Of a DNA stretch of 13,076 nucleotides, positions 1 through 6,412 are shown piece after piece. The notes under the pieces are model-generated. The model saw only the letters and a program-made list of their open reading frames with translations, was not told the origin of the DNA and ran no database searches. The DNA is from DAOTYH01 sp034435015 (GTDB lineage Bacteria; Chloroflexota; Anaerolineae; Aggregatilineales; UBA3940): positions 1-13,076 of the forward strand of contig DAOTYH010000018.1 in assembly GCA_034435015.1 (NCBI GenBank), given 5' to 3'. Made by a program: the position numbers and the translations under genes. Within the stretch, counting starts at the first letter, position 1. The number at the start of each line of letters is the position of its first letter.

Positions 1-167
1 TTGTATATGGCACAGCGGTAGCAGGCGTCCTGCTTGTTGAGCCGCGCTATCTGTTCCCCCTGATGTTTGTTTTTGCCATTCTGGCCGCTTATGCCAGCGT
101 GCGGGCGTGGGATGCCTTGAGCCGACGCACTCACCCTTCTACCGCCAGCGATGGAGTGTCTGCCTGA
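1..167 (+). CDS. C-terminal fragment of a polytopic membrane protein, probably a GT39/ArnT-like glycosyltransferase (partial)
   Basis: The reading frame is open from base 3 to the TGA at 165-167, giving the last 54 residues of a protein that begins outside the window. The visible part has a hydrophobic stretch, then EPRYLFPL (residues 13-20), another hydrophobic run (about 21-31) and a polar tail. A short acidic-Arg-Tyr-Pro motif before a final membrane segment is typical of the last part of lipid-carrier-dependent glycosyltransferases (GT39, ArnT and PMT_2 type), which move a sugar from a polyprenyl carrier to an acceptor on the outer face of the membrane. The stop overlaps the next start (TGATG), so it is the upstream member of the same operon. 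Too little is present to be sure; another polytopic membrane protein is possible. Confidence 0.5.
   Translation, partial: VYGTAVAGVLLVEPRYLFPLMFVFAILAAYASVRAWDALSRRTHPSTASDGVSA
153..156 (+). promoter_or_regulatory. Ribosome binding site GGAG for the first GT4 gene
   Basis: GGAG lies 10 bases before the ATG at 167, inside the end of the preceding gene. It supports 167 over the upstream in-frame GTG at 107, which would add 20 residues unlike the family N-terminus. Confidence 0.5.
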
Positions 168-1288
168 TGCGTGTTGTCCACATCAGTAAGGTGACGGGCG
201 TTGCCGGCTCAGAAGGACATCTCCTGCGGCTATTGCCGGGGCTGGCTCAGGAGGGGGTCGAAGTCCGTATGATAGTGCTTGAAGACCCCTGCTGTCCGGC
301 GGCATCTTTCTGCCATGCTCTTGAAGAACACGGTGTGCCAGTCGAGACCCTCCCAATCCATGGACATCTGGACCCGCTGTTGTTGCCGCAATTGGTGCAG
401 AAACTCCGTTCGCTTCAGCCCGATGTGGTTCATACCCATCTCATCCATGCTGATCTGTATGGCCTGTGGTCGGCGGCTCGTGCGGGCGTGCCTGCCGCTG
501 TCTCCTCCCGCCACAACGACGATGCCTTTCGCCACAACTCAATGTTCAAGCGGGTCAACCGTTGGGCTATGCGCTATGCCGATCGAGTAATTGCCATCTC
601 TCAGGTATTAGCCCGCTTTGTAGTTGAAGTGGAAGATATTGACCCGGCTAAGATAATAACAGTGCATTACGGCCTTGAGGCACCTCCCTTGACTCCGGAG
701 GCTTGTGAACTAGCTCGTGCTGCTCTGGGCTACCGATCCGATGTTCAGCTTGTAGGGGTGTTTGGGCGGCTTGTCCGGCAAAAGGGGATTGATGTGCTAT
801 TGGAAGCCTTCGCTCGTGTGCGTGCCTGCTGTCCCATGGCACAGCTTCTGATAGTCGGTGACGGGCCGCTCCGTTCCCGACTCGAGAGGCAGTCTCAAGT
901 GTTGGGCTTGGGCGGGGTCGCAAAATTCATTGGCTGGGTGGATCAGGCCAGCCGGCTGATGCCTGCCTGCGATGTGGTAGTTGTTCCTTCGCGGTGGGAG
1001 GGATTCGGCCTTGTGACTCTTGAGGCGATGGGATGGTCCAAACCGTTGGTTGCCAGCCGTGTTAGTGCGTTGCCAGAGATCATCCTTGATGGTGAGACCG
1101 GTCTGCTTGTCCCGCCTGAGGATGCCTACGCTTTAGCAGAGGCTATTCAATTCCTGCTGGCTGACTCGGAGAGAGCTGTCGCTATGGGGCGGGCTGGCCG
1201 CGAAAGGCTGTTGAAGGAGTTTTCAGTCGAGAAGATGGTAGATGCCACACTTGATGTGTATATCCAAACACTTAGAACAGCGGGTTGA
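167..1288 (+). CDS. GT4-family glycosyltransferase (GT-B fold)
   Basis: This 373-residue cytoplasmic or membrane-associated enzyme should transfer a sugar from a nucleotide-sugar donor to a growing lipid-linked glycan with retention of configuration. The N-terminal Rossmann half starts with MRVVHISKVTG and has the Ser/Gly-rich loop VAGSEGHLL. VVHTHLIHADLYG (about 87-99) is the usual GT4 inter-strand segment. The C-terminal half has GRLVRQKG (about 200-207), IVGDGP (about 229-234) and the EX7E signature EGFGLVTLE (Glu278 and Glu286), followed by PEIILDGETGLLVP (about 303-316). Length is normal for GT4. The ATG at 167 was chosen because it overlaps the preceding stop (TGATG), has a GGAG at 153-156, and gives the standard MRVVHI start. 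Donor and acceptor cannot be read from sequence. Confidence 0.9.
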   Translation: MRVVHISKVTGVAGSEGHLLRLLPGLAQEGVEVRMIVLEDPCCPAASFCHALEEHGVPVETLPIHGHLDPLLLPQLVQKLRSLQPDVVHTHLIHADLYGLWSAARAGVPAAVSSRHNDDAFRHNSMFKRVNRWAMRYADRVIAISQVLARFVVEVEDIDPAKIITVHYGLEAPPLTPEACELARAALGYRSDVQLVGVFGRLVRQKGIDVLLEAFARVRACCPMAQLLIVGDGPLRSRLERQSQVLGLGGVAKFIGWVDQASRLMPACDVVVVPSRWEGFGLVTLEAMGWSKPLVASRVSALPEIILDGETGLLVPPEDAYALAEAIQFLLADSERAVAMGRAGRERLLKEFSVEKMVDATLDVYIQTLRTAG

Positions 1289-1291
1289 CGG

Positions 1292-3202
1292 ATGTGTGGA
1301 ATTTGTGGAATGTTAGCCCTCAAGGGGCAACAGCCTGATCCGCGTATCTTAGCCCGGATGGTGGAAACCCTCCGACATCGCGGGCCGGATGACTCAGGCT
1401 GTCAGATCAGCGGGCCATGTGGATTAGGTAACACCCGCTTGGCGGTGATTGATCTGAGCAGGGCTGGACATCAGCCCATGTACGTTTCCCGCTCTTCCAC
1501 TCAGGCTGGGGCTTGGATCGCCTACAATGGCGAGGCATACAACTTTGCCGAGTTACGGACCAAGCTAGGGGACGTACAACATTCGTTTTTCTCTCAGACT
1601 GATACGGAGACGATCCTGCGTTCATATCTCCAGTTTGGTGCTCCCGATTTCATCCAGCCGTTTCGAGGGATGTTTGCCTTGGCGATCTGGGATGTGGCGT
1701 GCCGCATGCTGATCCTCATGCGCGATCGGCTGGGCAAGAAACCGCTATATTATTGGTTAGATGATGAATGGCTGGTGTTTGGCTCTGAGATTAAGGCGTT
1801 ACTTGTCCACCCGGCTGTCCCCTTACGTGTAAACGAAGCGGCTATTCCGTATTACCTTGCTTATGGTTATCCACCCACACCGCACACGCTCTTTGAAGGT
1901 ATATGCTCGCTGCCGCCCGGTCATCTGTTGACGGCTGATCTGAGCGGCCCCTGCCCTGCGGTGAAGGTCGAACCTTATTGGGAGTTACCTTTTCCTTCGA
2001 GCGGTCCCGACCCGCGTAGCGAAGAGGAAATTGCCGCTGAATTGCTGGCGCAACTACGCACCGCGGTACGAATGCGGATGATCGCCGATGTGCCGCTGGG
2101 GGCATTCTTATCTGGCGGGCTGGACTCGTCGGCTGTTGTGGCCCTGATGGCACAGGAAAGTCGCCAGGCGGTTAAGACATTCTCAATCGGCTTTACCAAT
2201 CAGCCTTCCTTTGACGAGACGCGCTTTGCCAGGCAGGTAGCGGCTCACTATGGGACGGAACATCACGAGTTCATTGTCGAGCCTCATGTTGTTGATCTGG
2301 TCAATGATCTCGTCTGGTATCATGACCAGCCCTTTGGAGACTCATCCGCCATTCCAACCTATCTAGTCAGCAGACTGACCCGTGAGCACGTGACAGTCGC
2401 ATTGACTGGTGACGGCGGCGATGAATTGTTTGCCGGCTATGACCGCTTCCGTGCGGCCTGCATGGCAGGCGCTTACGCTCGTTTGCCTGGTGTGATCCAT
2501 CATGCTGTCGAAAGAATATTGGATCACCTGCCTGAGGCTACGACTTACGGCGGGGGAGTCCGGCGGGCTAAGCGCTTTGTGCAAGCGGCGCGGTTACCAC
2601 TTAGCGAGCAGTACTTGAGTTGGGTCCGCTATATTCCCGCTCGCTGGTTAGTCGCATTGATTGGCGAAAAGGGTGAGCAGGCTGTCCAAGATCATTATCT
2701 TACCCTTTTCGTTGACCATTCGCGCGTGCGAGGCCCTGATGTGATCGCCGAACTGCTTGATCTGAACATGCGTACCTACCTGCCCAATGACTTGTTGGTG
2801 AAAGTGGATCGGTGTAGCATGGCCGTCTCTCTAGAAGCTCGCTCGCCGTTTCTTGATCATCGGTTGGTGGAGTTTGTTGTTGGTATCCCTTCCAATCTCA
2901 AGCTTAGAGGTGGGGTATCAAAGTATATCCTGAAGCGTGCCTTGCGGGGCCTGTTGCCCAATATGATCATTGACCGCAAGAAACATGGCTTTGGCGTGCC
3001 GGTCGGCGCGTGGTTCCGGGATGAACTGTCAGGTTACGCACAGGCTGTCTTGCTTGGCGAACGCGCAAAGAAGAGGGGCTTTTTCAATAGTGAGGCTTTA
3101 CAAGTTATGCTCAATACGCATATGAGCGGCCAGGCTGATCTTGGACATGCGTTGTGGACACTGCTCACATTTGAGCTGTGGATGCAACGATATTTCGACT
3201 AA
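1292..3202 (+). CDS. asnB: Asparagine synthase-type glutamine-dependent amidotransferase (AsnB family)
   Basis: Class II glutamine amidotransferase fused to an ATP-pyrophosphatase domain, 636 residues, the usual size for AsnB. The protein starts MCGICGM, so Cys2 becomes the N-terminal nucleophile after Met removal. The glutaminase half shows RHRGPD (29-33 region), NGEAYN (79-84; NGEIYN is commoner) and TDTE (103-106). The synthetase half has the P-loop SGGLDSS (274-280), GDGGDELFAGYDR (373-385), KVDRCSMAVSLEARSPFLD (504-522) and KKHGFGVPV (563-571). Glutamine is hydrolysed and the ammonia is channelled to an adenylated carboxylate. Canonical AsnB makes asparagine from aspartate, but AsnB-like proteins inside glycan clusters are often thought to amidate sugar acids or other precursors. 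Its place three bases after a glycosyltransferase favours the latter, by inference. There is no clear ribosome binding site, so coupling to the upstream gene is likely. Confidence 0.92.
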   Translation: MCGICGMLALKGQQPDPRILARMVETLRHRGPDDSGCQISGPCGLGNTRLAVIDLSRAGHQPMYVSRSSTQAGAWIAYNGEAYNFAELRTKLGDVQHSFFSQTDTETILRSYLQFGAPDFIQPFRGMFALAIWDVACRMLILMRDRLGKKPLYYWLDDEWLVFGSEIKALLVHPAVPLRVNEAAIPYYLAYGYPPTPHTLFEGICSLPPGHLLTADLSGPCPAVKVEPYWELPFPSSGPDPRSEEEIAAELLAQLRTAVRMRMIADVPLGAFLSGGLDSSAVVALMAQESRQAVKTFSIGFTNQPSFDETRFARQVAAHYGTEHHEFIVEPHVVDLVNDLVWYHDQPFGDSSAIPTYLVSRLTREHVTVALTGDGGDELFAGYDRFRAACMAGAYARLPGVIHHAVERILDHLPEATTYGGGVRRAKRFVQAARLPLSEQYLSWVRYIPARWLVALIGEKGEQAVQDHYLTLFVDHSRVRGPDVIAELLDLNMRTYLPNDLLVKVDRCSMAVSLEARSPFLDHRLVEFVVGIPSNLKLRGGVSKYILKRALRGLLPNMIIDRKKHGFGVPVGAWFRDELSGYAQAVLLGERAKKRGFFNSEALQVMLNTHMSGQADLGHALWTLLTFELWMQRYFD

Positions 3203-3214
3203 ACTTTATCCGGT

Positions 3215-3220
3215 GAGAGG
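3215..3220 (+). promoter_or_regulatory. Ribosome binding site GAGAGG deciding a GTG start
   Basis: GAGAGG lies seven bases before the GTG at 3228. The frame is open back to 3141, but only the GTG places the NAD-binding strand at the true N-terminus, as in SDR epimerases. Confidence 0.6.
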
Positions 3221-3227
3221 ATTCAAC

Positions 3228-4172
3228 GTGACAAACTATCTTGTAACAGGCGGCGCCGGCTTCATTGGGTCCAACTTGGTAGAGGCTTTGCTGGCACAGG
3301 GGCATAATGTGCGTGTGCTGGATAACTTCTCGACCGGCAAGCGCGAAAATCTAAGCGCCTTTGAGGGCCGGATCGATCTGATCGAGGGTGACCTGAGAGT
3401 GCTGGATGATGTAAGGCGGGCTGTGCGGGACGTGGAGGTAGTGTTACATCATGGCGCGTTGCCGTCTGTGCCCAAATCGGTGGAAGACCCGCTTGGCTCT
3501 AACGATGCCAATGTCACCGGTACCCTGCATGTGCTGGTGGCCTCGCGTGATGCTGGTGTGCGTCGCGTGGTGTTTGCATCCTCCTCGTCCATCTACGGGG
3601 ATCAAGAGCCGGAAGCCGCCAAAATTGAGACGATGCTTCCTCAGCCTATCTCGCCCTATGGGGTTGCCAAGCTGGCCGCTGAGAAATACTGCCAAGTCTT
3701 CTATTATGCCTACGGGCTGGAAACGGTCTCTCTGCGCTACTTTAACGTCTTTGGGCCTCGTCAGGACCCCAACAGCATGTACGCGGCTGTCATACCCCGC
3801 TTCATTACGGCGTTGTTGCGCAATGAGCCGCCCACAATCTTCGGCGACGGCGAGCAGACGCGCGACTTTACCTATGTCGGCAATGTGATTGCCGCCAATC
3901 TGCTGGCGGCCAACGCTCCTGCCGAGCGGGTGGCAGGTGAAGTATTCAATTTGGCGGCAGGCGGGCAAACCTCACTGAATACGCTGGTCAAGATGTTGCA
4001 GGAGATCACCGGCAATCCTATCTCCCCGATCTATGAAGCGCCGCGCCCCGGTGACATCAAGCACTCGCGGGCTGACATCAGCCGGGCTGAGAAGCTGATG
4101 GGGTATCATCCCGACATCTCGCTGATGGAGGGATTACGCCTGACTGTCGAGTGGTATCGCCAGCGCCTATGA
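3228..4172 (+). CDS. Extended-SDR UDP-sugar 4-epimerase (GalE/WbpP-like)
   Basis: NAD(P)-dependent epimerase/dehydratase of 314 residues that most likely interconverts gluco and galacto forms of a UDP-hexose or UDP-N-acetylhexosamine. Visible features are TNYLVTGGAGFIGSNL at the N-terminus (Gly-rich NAD loop 8-14), DNFSTG after the second strand (about 32-37), SSSSIYGD (about 118-125), the catalytic SPYGVAK (Tyr144, Lys148), RYFNVFGPRQDPNSMYAA, GDGEQTRDFTYV and the C-terminal PRPGDIKHSRAD substrate loop. The RYFNVFGPRQDP..YAAVIP segment resembles WbpP-type UDP-GlcNAc 4-epimerases more than E. coli GalE, which suggests an N-acetylated substrate, but the sequence alone does not prove it. UDP-glucuronate 4-epimerase or decarboxylase is less likely. 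Start is the GTG with GAGAGG at 3215-3220. The stop overlaps the next start by ATGA. Confidence 0.85.
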   Translation: MTNYLVTGGAGFIGSNLVEALLAQGHNVRVLDNFSTGKRENLSAFEGRIDLIEGDLRVLDDVRRAVRDVEVVLHHGALPSVPKSVEDPLGSNDANVTGTLHVLVASRDAGVRRVVFASSSSIYGDQEPEAAKIETMLPQPISPYGVAKLAAEKYCQVFYYAYGLETVSLRYFNVFGPRQDPNSMYAAVIPRFITALLRNEPPTIFGDGEQTRDFTYVGNVIAANLLAANAPAERVAGEVFNLAAGGQTSLNTLVKMLQEITGNPISPIYEAPRPGDIKHSRADISRAEKLMGYHPDISLMEGLRLTVEWYRQRL

Positions 4173-5374
4173 ACCCTTCTGCCTCGCCCATCCGGGTGAT
4201 GCGCATCATCGCCCGGCTGAACATCGGCGGCCCGGCCATCCATGTTTCTCTGCTCACCGCAGGGTTAAACGATGCTGTCTTCCAGAGCAAGTTGATCACA
4301 GGGATGATTGGGGCTGGTGAAGGCGATATGAGCGATCTGGCCCGTGAGCTGGGGGTCAACCCGATTGTTATCCCATGGCTGGGTCGTGAGATTTCCCTCC
4401 TAGACGATCTGCGTGCCTTGCTTGCGCTGGTGCGTTTGATCAAGCAGGAGCGCCCTCATATTGTGCATACCCATACGGCCAAAGCTGGATTTCTTGGGCG
4501 GATGGCGGCTTTCCTATGCTGTGTGCCGGTCATTGTCCATACTTTTCACGGGCATGTCTTCAGGGGGTATTTCGGCCCGCTTAAGACGCGGCTCTTCATC
4601 TGGCTGGAACGGCTGGCGGCTCGCCTCTCAAGCATGATCTTGACGGTCAGTGAGGGCTTGCGTGATGAACTGATCGCGTACCGTGTCGCTCCCCCGGATC
4701 GCATCCGTGTTATTCCGCTCGGCCTCCCGCTGGCTGATCTGACCTCCCTGGAGGGCTTACGGGGGAGGTTCCGGCATGAATTGGGTTGTTCGACAGGATC
4801 GCCGCTTGTTGGTATTATCGGGCGGCTTGTTCCTGTCAAGAATCACGAGCTTTTCTTGGCGGCGGCACGGCTTGTGGTACAAGCGATGCCTGAGGTGCGT
4901 TTCGTCATTGTGGGGGACGGTGAGCGGCGTGCTGAGCTGGAGGCGTTGGTTACGCAGATGGGCCTCTCCGATGTAGTTTGCTTTACGGGCTGGCGGCGGG
5001 ACCTCCCCCTCATCTATGCCGATCTGGACGTAGTCGTTATTTCGTCCCATAATGAAGGCACACCCGTCTCATTGATCGAGGCTATGGCCGCTGGCGTACC
5101 GGTTGTCTCAACTGCCGTAGGAGGTGTGCCGGACGTGCTGAGAGGCGGAGAATTAGGGGCATTGACTCCCCCCGGCGATGCAGAAGCTCTGTCGGTTGCC
5201 ATTCTAGAGGCACTAAGAAACGGACGCGGGGTGCGTACCAAGCGGGCACAGGCGTGGGCACTGGAGGGTTATGACGCTGGCCGCCTTGTGGCTGATATGC
5301 GTGCGTTGTATCTTGAGCTGTTGAAACAAAAAGGTGTCCAATCTGTGGACACTTTGTCTCAGGACATCCTATGA
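4169..5374 (+). CDS. GT4-family glycosyltransferase (GT-B fold), second copy
   Basis: A 401-residue retaining glycosyltransferase, clearly different from the one at 167-1288, so not a recent duplicate. After a short tail the first strand reads VMRIIARLNIGGPAIHV (Gly-rich donor/acceptor loop about 20-25). HTHTAKAG (about 100-107) and HTFHGHVFRGYF (about 124-135) mark a GT4 subgroup common in exopolysaccharide loci. The C-terminal half has GRLVPVKNH (about 218-226), IVGDGE, and the EX7E pair in EGTPVSLIE (Glu296 and Glu304), then AMAAGVPVVST and GGVPDVL. Start ATG at 4169 is chosen because it forms an ATGA overlap with the epimerase stop. An in-frame ATG at 4199 would also leave the fold intact, and the GTG at 4151 lies inside the epimerase. 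It probably adds an inner residue to the lipid-linked chain; the sugar is unknown. Confidence 0.9.
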   Translation: MNPSASPIRVMRIIARLNIGGPAIHVSLLTAGLNDAVFQSKLITGMIGAGEGDMSDLARELGVNPIVIPWLGREISLLDDLRALLALVRLIKQERPHIVHTHTAKAGFLGRMAAFLCCVPVIVHTFHGHVFRGYFGPLKTRLFIWLERLAARLSSMILTVSEGLRDELIAYRVAPPDRIRVIPLGLPLADLTSLEGLRGRFRHELGCSTGSPLVGIIGRLVPVKNHELFLAAARLVVQAMPEVRFVIVGDGERRAELEALVTQMGLSDVVCFTGWRRDLPLIYADLDVVVISSHNEGTPVSLIEAMAAGVPVVSTAVGGVPDVLRGGELGALTPPGDAEALSVAILEALRNGRGVRTKRAQAWALEGYDAGRLVADMRALYLELLKQKGVQSVDTLSQDIL

Positions 5375-6405
5375 GTCAATTTATCCCCATTATCCTGGCC
5401 TCCGGCCTGATCTCGTTTATTGCTACACCGCTTGTGCGGCGGCTGGCTCAGAAGTTGAACTTTGTCGCTAACCCCGGCGCACAGAGATTTCATACCAATC
5501 CTACTCCTATGTTGGGTGGTCTCGCGATCTATGCCGGGCTGATGGCGGCGGTATTCTTCAGCCGCCTTCCTTCCTACCGGGAGCTTCTGGCGGTGCTGGG
5601 CGGGGCAACTGTCATGACGCTCTTTGGTGTATGGGATGACCGGCATAGCCTCTCCCCTCTGATGAAGTTAGTGGGGCAGGCTATAGCGACTGGCCTGCTG
5701 GTGTGGGGCGGTATACAGGTGACCCTGTTCCGCCTGCCGGCGCTCGATATTGCCATCACTTTCCTGTGGGTGATCGGCATTTGCAACGCGATCAACTTTC
5801 AAGACAACATGGATGGTTTAGCCGCCGGACTGGCAACAATCGCTAGTGCTTTTTTCCTTGTGCTGGCTGTAGTAGGAGGTCTGGGGCTGGTAGCCGCGCT
5901 GGCCGCCGCAATGGTTGGGGCCTGTGTGGGCTTCCTGTACTATAATTTCAATCCGGCCAGCCTGTTTATGGGAGACGCGGGCAGTCTGCTGATTGGTTTT
6001 GTGCTGGCAGTGCTGGGGATCAAGCTGGAGTTTGCGGGGCGTCCCCTTGCGGTTACTTGGATGATCCCCATCATTATTTTGGGCGTGCCCATCTTTGATA
6101 CAACGCTGGTTGTCCTGTCGCGTATCAGGCGCGGAAAACATATCTATCAGGGCGGTACGGACCACACCTCGCACCGGCTGGTATCTGTCATGGGAATGAC
6201 TACACCGCGGGCAGTCATGACGCTCTATCTGGTTGCCTCCTGCTTGGGGCTGATCGCTTTGATGATTCGGGATGCTACTCCTTTGCAGGCCCGCCTGATC
6301 ATGGGGGTGCTGGCGGTGATCTTTGTGATCGGGATAGTCTGGCTGGAGTGGCGCTTCATCAACGGTAAGACCTCATCCCCGCAGTCCGGCCCTGACAATA
6401 GCTGA
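5371..6405 (+). CDS. Polyprenyl-phosphate sugar-1-phosphate transferase (WecA/TagO/MraY superfamily)
   Basis: This 344-residue polytopic membrane enzyme should start glycan assembly by moving a HexNAc-1-phosphate from UDP-HexNAc to undecaprenyl phosphate. Superfamily motifs appear in order: NPGAQRFHTNPTPMLGG (34-50), the Asp pair in GVWDDRHS (89-90), NAINFQDNMDGL (139-150), FMGDAGS (199-205) and GTDHTSHRL (262-270), with hydrophobic helices between. The HTSHRL loop and lack of MraY-specific features favour the WecA/TagO side over peptidoglycan MraY. The start overlaps the upstream stop (ATGA), with AGGA six bases before the ATG. Together with the epimerase it suggests that the first sugar is GlcNAc or GalNAc, which is an inference. 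It may serve wall teichoic acid-like, capsular or O-antigen-like polymer synthesis. Confidence 0.92.
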   Translation: MSQFIPIILASGLISFIATPLVRRLAQKLNFVANPGAQRFHTNPTPMLGGLAIYAGLMAAVFFSRLPSYRELLAVLGGATVMTLFGVWDDRHSLSPLMKLVGQAIATGLLVWGGIQVTLFRLPALDIAITFLWVIGICNAINFQDNMDGLAAGLATIASAFFLVLAVVGGLGLVAALAAAMVGACVGFLYYNFNPASLFMGDAGSLLIGFVLAVLGIKLEFAGRPLAVTWMIPIIILGVPIFDTTLVVLSRIRRGKHIYQGGTDHTSHRLVSVMGMTTPRAVMTLYLVASCLGLIALMIRDATPLQARLIMGVLAVIFVIGIVWLEWRFINGKTSSPQSGPDNS

Positions 6406-6412
6406 CCGATCT

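Noticed and set aside
107..166. Twenty-residue N-terminal extension of the first GT4 gene from a GTG
   Set aside because: It lies inside the preceding gene and gives a sequence unlike the family start. The ATG at 167 has GGAG upstream and a TGATG overlap.
3141..3227. Upstream extension of the epimerase frame into the amidotransferase gene
   Set aside because: The GTG at 3228 has a good ribosome binding site and places the NAD-binding strand at the N-terminus; the extension is out-of-frame amidotransferase sequence.
3444..3968. 174-codon open frame on the minus strand within the epimerase gene
   Set aside because: It is antisense to catalytic epimerase motifs and resembles no recognised protein.
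4151..4168. GTG start for the second GT4 gene
   Set aside because: It lies deeper inside the epimerase and adds only six residues; the ATGA overlap at 4169 is the usual coupled start.
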